Source: Alphaproteobacteria bacterium (GTDB lineage Bacteria; Pseudomonadota; Alphaproteobacteria; RF32; CAG-239). From it: 40,894 bases of DNA. Location of the stretch: assembly GCA_015062345.1 (NCBI GenBank), contig SUUV01000011.1, positions 1 to 40,894 on the forward strand, given 5' to 3'. Each line of letters starts with the position of its first letter. The first letter of the stretch is position 1. A program made the position numbers and the translations under genes. Under the pieces are notes generated by a model, which did no database searches, was not told the DNA's origin, and was given only the letters and a program-made list of their open reading frames with translations. Below, piece by piece: positions 1 to 9,200 of the stretch.

Positions 1-1
1 A

Positions 2-166
2 AAAATAAGCTTAGAAAAACTGGCCGAAATGTCAAATGTATCTGAGCTGACACTCAAACGATGGCTTATCGGCAAAGGCGAAATGCATCTGGATAGTTTG
101 TGTAAAATCTGTTTAAGGTTTAATAAAAGGCTGATTATCAGTATTAAAGATATTCAGGATTTGTAA
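2..166 (+). CDS. 3' end of an XRE/Cro-type HTH protein (5' truncated by window edge)
   Basis: An open frame enters from the left edge and ends at TAA 164-166 (54 codons visible). The residues read LEKLAEMSNVSELTLKRWL followed by GKGEMHLDSL, which has the spacing of a Cro/C1-type helix-turn-helix: a helix with LAE, a turn, a recognition helix, then the following helix. Such a protein would bind DNA as a repressor or as the antitoxin of a toxin pair. The start and any partner gene lie outside the window, so the exact role cannot be given. Confidence in the fold is moderate because only one domain end is visible. Confidence 0.5.
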   Translation, partial: KISLEKLAEMSNVSELTLKRWLIGKGEMHLDSLCKICLRFNKRLIISIKDIQDL

Positions 167-274
167 CCCCTTTTTTTAAGAGTATAACGAGCAAAATTAA
201 AGGCTTTCAGATTAATAATAATCGGAAAATATTTATTTTTTATCCTCATACTTTGCAACCGCCTCCTAACTGTC

Positions 275-297
275 ACTCCGGCGCTTGATGCCGGAGT
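275..297. repeat. REP-like palindrome
   Basis: ACTCCGGC (275-282) and GCCGGAGT (290-297) form a perfect 8-bp inverted repeat around a 7-nt loop. Flanking TGTC and CCAGG give the look of the short dispersed palindromes common between genes of alphaproteobacteria such as Rickettsia. No T-run follows, so it is unlikely to be a terminator. It lies in the 361-bp gene-free stretch 167-527. Confidence 0.5.
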
Positions 298-330
298 CCA
301 GGTGGTAATATAGCTAAATTATTCCCTTAA

Positions 331-371
331 ATACCGGTGTCTATTCCAAGCTAAAGCTTGGGCACCGGTAT
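331..371. repeat. Long imperfect palindrome between genes
   Basis: The outer arms ATACCGGTG (331-339) and CACCGGTAT (363-371) are perfectly complementary. The inner arms CCAAGC (346-351) and GCTTGG (356-361) close on a TAAA loop. The arms are separated by six unpaired bases on the left and one on the right. It could be a second dispersed repeat or an RNA hairpin. It has no T-tail and stands about 65 bp upstream of the promoter-like motif of the next gene. Confidence 0.45.
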
Positions 372-396
372 GTCGGTATTGGAGACAGTAGCGTCA

Positions 397-476
397 CCTC
401 ATTTTTGATTTAAATCTTTTAAACGACTCTTTTTACTTGCAAAAAAAAAAAACGGTTTATGATGCGTATTGAAAGG
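397..476 (+). repeat. Left copy of an 80-bp direct repeat (partner 38697-38776)
   Basis: From CCTCATTTTTGATTTAAAT to TATGAAAGG-like sequence this stretch matches 38697-38776 nearly base for base, with an A12-type run, TTGCAA and TATGAT in the same register. The offset is exactly 38,300 bp. The repeat carries the promoter of the DUF4402-like gene that follows each copy. The two copies flank the whole secretion/pilus region in the same orientation. Confidence 0.8.
437..463 (+). promoter_or_regulatory. Putative sigma70 promoter of the DUF4402-like gene
   Basis: TTGCAA (437-442) and TATGAT (458-463) are separated by 15 bp made mostly of an A-run. The same motif and spacing recur at 38737-38763 before the paralogous gene. 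That repetition is the main support, since 15 bp is shorter than the usual 17. Confidence 0.5.
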
Positions 477-495
477 TAAATTTTTGACCTTTCAA
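469..495 (+). promoter_or_regulatory. 5' leader hairpin of the DUF4402-like transcript
   Basis: TTGAAAGGT (469-477) pairs perfectly with ACCTTTCAA (487-495) around a 9-nt loop. It begins just after the predicted transcription start. The paralogous leader at 38770-38794 keeps the stem although its bases differ (GGT/ACC here, GGCT/AGCT-type there), which is covariation. The likely role is a transcript-stabilising 5' stem-loop or a protein-binding palindrome. Confidence 0.5.
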
Positions 496-527
496 ATTAA
501 GTTTAACTATTTTTAAGGATTAAAATT

Positions 528-968
528 ATGAGAAAATATTTTCTTTTAGGTGCTGTGGCTCTCTTGGCTACAACCACCGCCAACGCAACAACCGATTACG
601 CCGAAGTAACCGCTAGAGCTACAATTGAAGTGGCAAACACTATGGACTGTACAGATTTAGATTTCGGTACTATTGTTGTAAAAAAAGATAACGGAATTTC
701 TACTGTTAATACACAGCTTTACGGTGCTCCGGAAGGATGGACAAGCGGAGATATTATCAGTGCTACAAATCTTTCAAGTTCAGTATGTGTTTTCGATGTT
801 GATGTTGGTATACAGTATCCGTCAAGCATTAATCTTGTCGGTCCGAGTGAAAATGTGACAGCAGAACTAAGCGGTAGTATAGATACGATATTTGGTGTTC
901 TTACAATTCCTGCTAAGGTTACAGCAGGTGAATATGAGGGTCATTTTACCGTTACCAGGACTTACTAA
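528..968 (+). CDS. Exported DUF4402-like protein (copy A)
   Basis: A 146-aa protein with a clear signal peptide (MRKYFLLGAVALLATTTANA, cleavage likely after ANA). The mature part has the DUF4402 outline: early alternating beta strands (TARATIEVAN), a LDFGTI motif near residue 45, and a closing GEYEGHFTVTRTY that matches the usual G-x-Y-x-G-x-F-x-V-x-x-x-Y end. Two cysteines (in MDCTD and SVCVF) could form a disulfide. This fold is found in secreted or surface beta-sandwich proteins, some related to fimbrial or coat proteins; the substrate is unknown. ATG 528 follows AAGGATTAAAATT. The gene is a paralog of 38834-39292, with almost the same signal peptide and promoter, but the mature central parts have diverged strongly. 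It stands alone between its own promoter and a terminator. Confidence 0.75.
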   Translation: MRKYFLLGAVALLATTTANATTDYAEVTARATIEVANTMDCTDLDFGTIVVKKDNGISTVNTQLYGAPEGWTSGDIISATNLSSSVCVFDVDVGIQYPSSINLVGPSENVTAELSGSIDTIFGVLTIPAKVTAGEYEGHFTVTRTY

Positions 969-982
969 ACCTTACACAAAAA

Positions 983-1006
983 GCCTCCCGAACGGGAGGC
1001 TTTTTT
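983..1006. terminator. Bidirectional rho-independent terminator
   Basis: GCCTCCC (983-989), loop GAAC and GGGAGGC (994-1000) are followed by T6 on the plus strand and preceded by A5 (978-982). It can therefore stop both the plus-strand DUF4402-like transcript and the minus-strand virB operon, whose last stop codon is at 1010-1012. Confidence 0.85.
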
Positions 1007-1009
1007 GTT

Positions 1010-1978
1010 TTAAGTTACTTCGGTAATTGCACGCAAGTTACCGTCACGATTAATTTGCACCACTCTCAATTTATGGTGCATTTCTTCAATGGTTTTTGCT
1101 CTGTCAATGGTCGGATATGTATGCAAAATACGGTCTGTAAAAGCCTGATACGCCGCTTCGGAGCTCTCGGCGTGAATGGTTGCCAAGCAGTTATCGTGAC
1201 CGGAGCCCATCAGTTCCCACAAAGCGCCTGCATTTGAGGTTGAAATCTCACCGCCGATAATGGCATCAGGAGTAAAACGCACCACCAAGTCAATGATTTT
1301 TGCATAGTCCATATTATTGGTCTGTTCGGTACGAGAAAGCACCAAATGCACTCTGTTCGGGTGCGGAACCAAAAGTTCTCGGGTATCCTCAATGGTCAAC
1401 ACTCGTTTATGGATATCCAAAATTTTTAACAAGTTATTCAAAAATGTGGTTTTACCGGTTGCAGTCGCACCACTGACCAAAATATGGTCACCTCTTTTAA
1501 GGCTTAAAAGCAATCTTTCATACGGGTCTTCAGGGTCTTTAATGGACTTTAACGGATTTATTTTATGAAGTGCCTTACCTTGCACCAATCCGTAAGCATC
1601 AAGTCCGAATGCAACTTCATCGCTATGAATACGAATCGTTAAAGCAACACCACCTGTGAGGTCATCGTTATCATACATCACATTTCGGCCGGCAATGGCT
1701 GAAAAACGGTGGTCTCCGGGAATTGTTGCATATACCACCGGCGAACCTTGTATCGGGTCAAACGGTAGCTCATATGTGTTGGCTATGATATACAACAAGT
1801 CGGTTAAATATTCTTTTGAGAGTTTTTCATCTTTATACATTACCCACGGAAAAGCTCTTTTACCGCGAAGTCTGAGCCAAATCTGTCCGGCTTTGTTGAT
1901 GGCCACTTCCTCAATGTTTTCTTGGTTATACCAATATGACAATGGTCTTAAAACCGATTCTAATACCGTAAAACTCAT
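1010..1978 (-). CDS. virB11: VirB11-type secretion ATPase
   Basis: A 322-aa hexameric traffic ATPase of the VirB11/GspE class, which acts at the cytoplasmic face of the inner membrane and drives pilus assembly or substrate transfer. Walker A is GATATGKTT near residues 168-176. The Asp-box region reads EDTRELLVPHPN, the Walker B area is IIGGEIS, and the His-box region is GSGHDNCLATIHAES near residue 255. Length and motif order fit VirB11 (about 330 aa) and not the longer GspE with its zinc domain. ATG 1978 follows GAGGG at 7 nt. It is the last gene of the leftward T4SS operon, 12 nt after the VirB10 C-terminal gene, and ends on a bidirectional terminator. Confidence 0.92.
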   Translation of the reverse strand: MSFTVLESVLRPLSYWYNQENIEEVAINKAGQIWLRLRGKRAFPWVMYKDEKLSKEYLTDLLYIIANTYELPFDPIQGSPVVYATIPGDHRFSAIAGRNVMYDNDDLTGGVALTIRIHSDEVAFGLDAYGLVQGKALHKINPLKSIKDPEDPYERLLLSLKRGDHILVSGATATGKTTFLNNLLKILDIHKRVLTIEDTRELLVPHPNRVHLVLSRTEQTNNMDYAKIIDLVVRFTPDAIIGGEISTSNAGALWELMGSGHDNCLATIHAESSEAAYQAFTDRILHTYPTIDRAKTIEEMHHKLRVVQINRDGNLRAITEVT

Positions 1979-1990
1979 TTGTTAACCCTC

Positions 1991-4900
1991 TTAAAATAAT
2001 GATGCGCCTGCTCCGGCTGTAGAATTACTTGCCGGCGGAGCTACAACGGCTCCGGTTGACGGTGGTGGTGTTGTAGCATATGATGGCATTTGTCTTTGTC
2101 TCTGCTTCTTGTTCGGCTCATCTTCATCTAACAATCCGCCTACCGGTTTGCTGTCAGCAGACTCACCGCCGTAAACCTCAATTTTACTTCCGGTAGAACC
2201 TCCGCCTGCTTTTGGTAAGGGGGATTTGTTGTCTTCTTTACCTTCTTTACCATCAAGGAGCGGTCCGGGAGTTGCTGCTTCTTCTAATGCTTCTTCTTTT
2301 TCTCGGTCTGCCGTTCTTATCCATAAATCTACCTTTGGATAAATAATCAATCTGGTACCGGCCGGAACATATGAAACTGCCGCAATATTTGTTTTACTTT
2401 CAAGGATTTGATTGAAAATTTCGTTCATACCGTTAATGAAATTTTGACGAGCATCACTTGCAGCATCTGCTCTGGCATCTTCTGTCGTATTTCCGTTACT
2501 GTCTGATGTGTTTTCTCCTGCTGCGGTTACAAATGCCAATGCACTGGTAAGAGATGATGTAACAATCGGCAAAGTATATTTTTTCAAGAGTTGTTCATCA
2601 ATATACCCCAAAGCACCGGCACGACCTTGTGCATCACCTGTTTGTGCTGATGCAAACTCAAATGCCGAACCATCGGGACGAATCAGTCTTTCCCAAGTGA
2701 TGTTAACTCGGACTGCACTTCCCGAACCACCGCCACCGTTAAATCCGCCCATAGTTCCCATAACTCGGCTTCCGGCCGGTATTACGATGTTTCGGCCGAC
2801 TTCGGCATATATATTTCTTTCCACAATTGCGGTTACCGGCACATTTTCGGCACCTGACATCAATGTTCTTGCCAACACTGCCGGTATCGGCTTGTCAGCC
2901 AAAATCATCTCACTCATATCAACACGCCAAGTGGAAATTTTTCTGGGAATACCGTCCCAACTTGTTTGCATACCGTCAAAAGCTTCTTTACTGAATTGGG
3001 TTGAAATTTTGCCGATAGCCATTTCACTTCTTCGTAAATTTTGGTTAGCGTCCAAAATTTGCGCACGCATCGGATCATATCTTTCACCGGCACCAAAACC
3101 GCCTCCCGGCCCTAAGTTGTTGGCTTGACTTCCTGTTCCGTATGCGGCTCCCTCACCAAAACTTCCACTCGGAATAAACATTTTATCGGCCGAAGTATTT
3201 TTAACTTCTTCAATTCCGACCAAACCGCCCTGATTGTCAATAATTAAGCCATCGGGCATCTTTTTACCCAACACATTGCCCATTTTATCCACAACATCAT
3301 TGTTGGGCAATATATCTCCTAAATAATTGCCGTCAGGTGTTAATGCAATACCTATTGCTTTAAGTCCGTATTTACCGATATTTTTATCTTCATCATCTTT
3401 AGGTACAACACTTTCAACCGGTGCAGCAACATTTATTTCTCCGATTTTTATCTTTGTATCTTCCTCTTGTCCTTGTGTTTTTATAATAGGTTTTTGGACA
3501 TCATAATACTGCAGATAAAATGCCTTAGCTATTAATTTACCGGAATCATCTCTTATGTCCCCACTACCATCAATGCTTCCGATAACAGAACCGGTATTAT
3601 CAATAACTTCACCATTTAATTGTAACTCACCAATTATTTCATTACTGCGATTGCGAATAAAATAATCTCTTAAGCCTCTACCGATAACATTGTTTTCTTT
3701 ATCAAGCAAAAACCCTCTGTCAGCCTTGCCTATGCGATTTCCTGATAAACCGATAACATTTCCGCCATTACCGATATACCCCATAACCTTATTATTATCA
3801 TCATACACATAGACATCGTATAAAGCATAACCGATTTCTTTTCCCTTGCTTACCACTTCACCATTGTGCGTAACTTTTGCTAACACCTTGTTTTCATTGC
3901 TGACAACCTCAGCATTTTGATTTACTCTACCTATGAAGTTGTTTTCGTTATCAAAAGCAAACCTATATTTAAACGCCGTACCGATTACTTTTTTACCATT
4001 TTGCGATACAACATTTAAATTCGGTAACGCATAACCGACTATTCTGTCATCAACATTTACTACTTTACCCGATGCCAACACTCTACCGATTATAACATCA
4101 TCAAAATTCATCACATAATCGGGTGTAACAACAGCCCCTTTGAACACATTATCAGTGTTATAAAATCTTCCATCACTGCGAATACAGCCTAATTCAAGTT
4201 GTTCATCATTTACTATTTTTCCTAAAGCATTTACAGTTCCTAAGGCATTACCGCTAAAATCGGTTACCAAACCGTTTAGTGGTGTAAACCCGCTGACCGA
4301 ATGTGCATCAGATACAACCTGCCCATTGGTTAATACTCTGCCTATTGTGATATCTCGTGCATTTCGAACATCTCCTTTAGAACTTACCACTCCCAAAAAT
4401 TCACAAGAATCATTTACCACACTGTTAAACCCAATTAATTTTCCGATAACTGAGTTATTATTATCTACAACAGCATCATTTTCAACCACCTTTCCGATTT
4501 GACTTGATTGAAAATCATACACTGCTCCATCGTACCTTACATAACCTAAAACATTGCCGTTAAAACCTACTGCTATCATATTTTTTCCGGCATAGCCTAC
4601 CACCGGCATCAAATCTTTATCTTCAATATCATCACTTTTAATCATCAAATATTCAGGGCTTATTTTAGCTAAAATTGCACCTTGTGAATCGGCTATCAAA
4701 TTGTTTTGTGTTAAAATTCCGACATCTTGATTATCAAAGAAACTCTTATAATACGGATTTACAGAATATCCGATAACAGAATTTTTATCATCGGTAAGCA
4801 TACCAAATTGTGTCAGTTTAACAGTTCTTTCGGCCGGAATACCCTCTATTGTCCCATTTACTCCGATATAGCCCTCAATCAAGCCGTACTGATTGTATAA

Positions 4901-6217
4901 AGCTCCGGTTTTTACTGCATTTCCGACCAACATACCTTCGCTTGAATATACATATCCGAACGGAGAAATTTTATACTTAATGTTTTCATTATTAAAATCA
5001 GCACCTATTGAGCTCAAACCAAGCATATTATTTGATAAAGTTATCACTTGTGCGGTTTGAACACCCGAGCCCAACATTCTGCCAATATTGTCATATACAT
5101 ATTGCCCTTTAACATATCCGACTGATGAAGCACTTGTCGATATTGCCGAGCCGTTACGCAAAGCAATTGCGCTTAAATTTCCCAAATAATCAAACACGGG
5201 ACCGGCATACGAAATTTCACCGATAGGTGTACCCTCAATATTATATACAATTCCTCTTGCTCCAACAGTTCCGATTATATCTTTTGCTTTAGCAACTTTT
5301 CCTTCGGGCAACACTCGTCCTAAATATTTACCGTTAAAATCTGTGGCGGTTGATGCTATTTGAACAAAAAAGCCGATAACATCACCACTATCATTTATAA
5401 TTTTATTATCTGCTCTAAGCTTACCGACTGTCTTATTTTTATTTATAACCTCGCCGTTATATGATATAAAACCCAAATATTTTCCAAAGTTGTCAATTGC
5501 ATATCCGCTTGTTACGGTTTTACCCACAACTTGACCATTCTCATTATAAACATATCCGTTAGCTCGCACATTGCCGATTATATTTGACTCAAAATCAGTA
5601 ACCTTTCCTCCCGGTGATACACTACCGATAAACTCACCGCTTAAGGAAACAACCATTTTAGATGAAATAAGTTTACCGTCTAGCACATATCCTGCTCCCG
5701 TATTTCTATATGCAAAACCCATAGCCGATACAAAACCCACATTTTGCCCGTCTATGCTTACATATAAGCCGTCACCGGTTAATCTACCTATGGTTTTTCC
5801 TTGTTCATCGTATATCAATCCAGGATATAATACCGTACCAATTACATTATAAGAATCATCAACAATCAAAGCATTGGGTAAAACTTTACCGATAATTTTT
5901 CCGGTCGGCATACGCACTGTACCATCATTGTTCACTTTTCCTAAAAGCTTATTATCATTACCAATAGCAACTCCTTGCGGAACAACACCACCGATTATAT
6001 CACCATTATTGTTAACCACAAAACTATCTGCCGTTACTTTTCCGATTATATCATTTTGTTTGCCGATAACCGAACCGTCAGGAATTATTGTACCGATTAT
6101 ATCACCATTAAAATTTACGGCCGTAATTTCATTTGAATACGCATCTGAAACAATTACAAATATTGCCAGTGTAATTATTTTAATAAAACTCAAGGTCTTT
6201 TTTAACATATTTGGCAC
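1991..6217 (-). CDS. virB10: VirB10 C-terminal half: signal peptide, long repeat array, VirB10/TrbI channel domain
   Basis: A protein of 1408 aa from GTG 6217. That start is chosen because GGAGG lies 7 nt upstream and it sits one base past the stop of the preceding gene; ATG 6208 is the alternative. The N-terminus MLKKTLSFIKIITLAIFVIV..SDAYS looks like a signal peptide. About residues 15-990 are degenerate 17-residue repeats (D-x-x-G-N-x-I-G-x-V-x-x-x-G). A Gly-rich linker follows. A VirB10/TrbI domain lies near residues 1110-1330: IPAVLARTLMSG, AIVERNIYAEVG, IPAGSRVMGTMGG, VNITWERLIRPDG and a hydrophobic helix TLPIVTSSLTSALAFV matching the outer-membrane antenna. The tail is Pro/Gly-rich. 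There is no inner-membrane anchor, which is found in the upstream gene. Normal VirB10 is about 400 aa; DotG (about 1050 aa) also has a repeat region but ends in a different-looking domain. Confidence 0.85.
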   Translation of the reverse strand: MPNMLKKTLSFIKIITLAIFVIVSDAYSNEITAVNFNGDIIGTIIPDGSVIGKQNDIIGKVTADSFVVNNNGDIIGGVVPQGVAIGNDNKLLGKVNNDGTVRMPTGKIIGKVLPNALIVDDSYNVIGTVLYPGLIYDEQGKTIGRLTGDGLYVSIDGQNVGFVSAMGFAYRNTGAGYVLDGKLISSKMVVSLSGEFIGSVSPGGKVTDFESNIIGNVRANGYVYNENGQVVGKTVTSGYAIDNFGKYLGFISYNGEVINKNKTVGKLRADNKIINDSGDVIGFFVQIASTATDFNGKYLGRVLPEGKVAKAKDIIGTVGARGIVYNIEGTPIGEISYAGPVFDYLGNLSAIALRNGSAISTSASSVGYVKGQYVYDNIGRMLGSGVQTAQVITLSNNMLGLSSIGADFNNENIKYKISPFGYVYSSEGMLVGNAVKTGALYNQYGLIEGYIGVNGTIEGIPAERTVKLTQFGMLTDDKNSVIGYSVNPYYKSFFDNQDVGILTQNNLIADSQGAILAKISPEYLMIKSDDIEDKDLMPVVGYAGKNMIAVGFNGNVLGYVRYDGAVYDFQSSQIGKVVENDAVVDNNNSVIGKLIGFNSVVNDSCEFLGVVSSKGDVRNARDITIGRVLTNGQVVSDAHSVSGFTPLNGLVTDFSGNALGTVNALGKIVNDEQLELGCIRSDGRFYNTDNVFKGAVVTPDYVMNFDDVIIGRVLASGKVVNVDDRIVGYALPNLNVVSQNGKKVIGTAFKYRFAFDNENNFIGRVNQNAEVVSNENKVLAKVTHNGEVVSKGKEIGYALYDVYVYDDNNKVMGYIGNGGNVIGLSGNRIGKADRGFLLDKENNVIGRGLRDYFIRNRSNEIIGELQLNGEVIDNTGSVIGSIDGSGDIRDDSGKLIAKAFYLQYYDVQKPIIKTQGQEEDTKIKIGEINVAAPVESVVPKDDEDKNIGKYGLKAIGIALTPDGNYLGDILPNNDVVDKMGNVLGKKMPDGLIIDNQGGLVGIEEVKNTSADKMFIPSGSFGEGAAYGTGSQANNLGPGGGFGAGERYDPMRAQILDANQNLRRSEMAIGKISTQFSKEAFDGMQTSWDGIPRKISTWRVDMSEMILADKPIPAVLARTLMSGAENVPVTAIVERNIYAEVGRNIVIPAGSRVMGTMGGFNGGGGSGSAVRVNITWERLIRPDGSAFEFASAQTGDAQGRAGALGYIDEQLLKKYTLPIVTSSLTSALAFVTAAGENTSDSNGNTTEDARADAASDARQNFINGMNEIFNQILESKTNIAAVSYVPAGTRLIIYPKVDLWIRTADREKEEALEEAATPGPLLDGKEGKEDNKSPLPKAGGGSTGSKIEVYGGESADSKPVGGLLDEDEPNKKQRQRQMPSYATTPPPSTGAVVAPPASNSTAGAGASLF
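3290..6170 (-). repeat. Second, more degenerate array of the same 17-residue repeat
   Basis: The VirB10 C-terminal half carries the same unit (for example VVNNNGDIIGGVVPQG and FVVNNNGDIIG) from just after its signal peptide to about residue 990. Sequence between units is far more varied than in the anchor half, and no long identical DNA stretches are seen, so this array appears older or less recently homogenised. Confidence 0.75.
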
Positions 6218-6218
6218 T

Positions 6219-9200
6219 TTAGTTCCTCCGATTTTGAGCCACTTCTTGCATTGCATAACCGGCTACCTGTTTATCTAAATTTACAAATGAACCATTACTT
6301 TTTAAATATCCGATTTCTTGACCGTTGACACCTTTAACTTTACCGTTTGCAGTTAAGTAACCTAAATGTTTACCATCAGCAGAAAGTATGGCTGTCCCGA
6401 TTTTGTAAATTGTTCCCATTACATTGTTCTGATTATCAATTGCCAACCCCGATGACAAAACCTTTCCGATTATACTTGTGTCATCAGATTGTATTTTACC
6501 GTCAAACAAAACAAAACCCGACACCTTGTCTTGATTATTAATCACAATATCACCACTGACAACTTCTCCTATAATTTTTCCTTCCGAATTATTAACTTTG
6601 CCATCAGAATGAACATTTCCGATTATTACATTTTTAGTATTTATAACCAAACCATCGGGAAGAACAGCGCCAATGATATTTCCTCCAAAATCAATAACAG
6701 TACCTCTTTTTAATACACTTATATTTTTATCGGTCGAGCCTCCCGGAAGTACATATGCAACAAATGAATCTTTTAAATCCATTAATTCACCGAGAGCATT
6801 TGTATATCCTTTATAATTACCGAAAATATCAACAGCAAGAAGTTGACCAACCTGCTCACCCAAAATATTTTGAGCTTTATCTAAGATTAAACCGCTGCCA
6901 TTGTTATATGCAACAACCTGTCCTTGTTGATTTATAACATTTCCGTTTGATATCACATAACCCAAATATGACCCGTCATATCCAATTGCCGCACCGGTTT
7001 TGACCAATGCTCCCATATATCTACCTTTCTCATCAAACCATCTGCCGTTTGCATCTGATTTACCAAGATTTTCACCAAAGCGATTTATAACTCGTCCATC
7101 ATAATTAATAAATCCGGCATTTTCTCCGTTTGGTGTTATAACATTACCTATTGGCATAGGTCTTGCATTTATATTGTCATAAAAACTGTAACCGTCACCA
7201 TAAATATTTTCAATCGCTATACCCTTGTTGTCATACAACTTGCCATCAACAAATATTCTGCCCAATTCTTCTGAAGACGAATTGATAACACGATTGTACT
7301 CAGGCAATGCAACACCAATTATGCGGTTTTTATCACTGACAATATATTTGTGCAAAATCATCTTTGCTCCGGGATACTCTTTTAAGGCAAATGTTCCGTC
7401 TTCCTTAAAAGTTGTCATAAGATTACCTTTCATATCAAAAATATAATATTTATCTGATACTTTCCCCAAGTATGCGCCATCTACACCAAAAGCCTCGCCA
7501 CTTGGTGATACACAACCGACAGATTTTGATGAGGCTGTCATAATATGCCCATTTTGATTTACTCGTCCGATTATTGTGCCATTGTCAGCAAACACCGCTT
7601 TATACTCAGCAATTTTCCCGATGATATCTCCTTGTTCGCTTAGCACCGTACCATCAGGATTAGTACAACCAACATATGCGTCACCGTTTTTTACAATGCC
7701 TTGCTCATTTGCCATACCCAGATAGTTACAATGTTCATCAAATACTTTTCCTGTTTTTACGGGATGTCCTATATAAAATCCGCTTGTATCATAGATACTT
7801 CCATCCATATGCACCCTGTATGGCATTTTATTATTATCTTTGGTGACAAAACCTTCTTTATCCAGTGTTCCGGCATTGCTACATCCCCAACCGACAATCA
7901 TTGAACCTTTCACACCTTTACCTATATATTTTGCACCGGTATTATCTTTTATCAATCCGTTAGGAAGAATACGACCTATAACTTTACCATCAGCGTCTGT
8001 GACTTCTCCATTTGAAGATACAAGTCCTAAAACAGCTCCACTCGGACTAATCGGTACCAATTCGGTTTTTACAACCGAGCCAATATATTCTTTTTCATAA
8101 GTTGTAACATAACCGCTTTTATCCAAAACTCCGACTACATCACCTTTTTCATCAATGGCATTTCCGTTTTCATCAATATAACCGGTTATATTGTTGTTTC
8201 CGTCAACCATTAATGTTGCATAATCTCCGGCTTTACCGATGGTGTTACCTTCGGTATCAACAATTGTACCGTCTTCAAGCGTTTTTCCTATTATATTGCC
8301 TTTAAAATCAACAACATTTCCGTTGTCATCAACATAACCTATTGCTTTGCCATTGTCGTCATAGGCAATCCTTCTTGACTGACCGGCCTTACCTAAAGAT
8401 TTATATATATTGCCGTTCTCATCGGTATAACCCAAAAGTTTTCCGTTTTCACCAAAAACTTCGTTGTTTTGACCTATATATCCGATTGCTTTTCCGTTTT
8501 CATCTACAACTAACTCTGCACTTCCTCCGAGTTTTGCATATGTCTTACCATCTGCCCCGACAAAAGAGCCGTCTTCTTGAAGTTTACCTAACACAGTCCC
8601 GTCTACATTTAAAAATGTTCCGTCTTTATCAATTGAGCCTTTTATATTGCCATTTTCATCCAACAACGCTTTGTTATCGCTTACTTTACCAATTTGCTTA
8701 CCGGAATTATTAACAACCGTTCCGTCAGATAATGCCTTTCCAACCACATTACCCGCTTCATCAACAACCGTTCCGTCTGGCAACTCCATACCGACAAGCG
8801 ACCCGTTTTCGTCATATACCAGTTTATTATCACTTACCGTACCTATGAGTTTTCCGTCAGAATCAACCAGGTCATTTTGAGAATATGCTTTACCGATGGT
8901 GTTACCTTCGGTATCAACAATGGTACCGTCTTCCGTCATTTTACCTATTATATTGCCTTGAAAATCAACAACATTTCCGCTTTCATCAACATAGCCAATT
9001 GTGTTACCGTTCTTATCATAGGCAAGTTGTCTGGAATCTGTTTTACTGCCGAGTTTTTCTTTATCAAGTTTATAAGCTTGACCATTTTCATCAACATAAC
9101 CCACTACATTACCATCTGCATCAATAATCGAATTATCCGGCATAACTACTCCCAATGCGTTGCCGTTTTCATCGGTTGCTGTGCGTCCGGTTTTACTTAC

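Noticed and set aside
6205..6260. Break between the two VirB10 halves considered as a sequencing frameshift or a pseudogene
   Set aside because: The second gene has a GGAGG site, a GTG start one base after the stop, and a signal-peptide-like N-terminus that would make no sense inside a continuous repeat region. Only reads could settle it fully.
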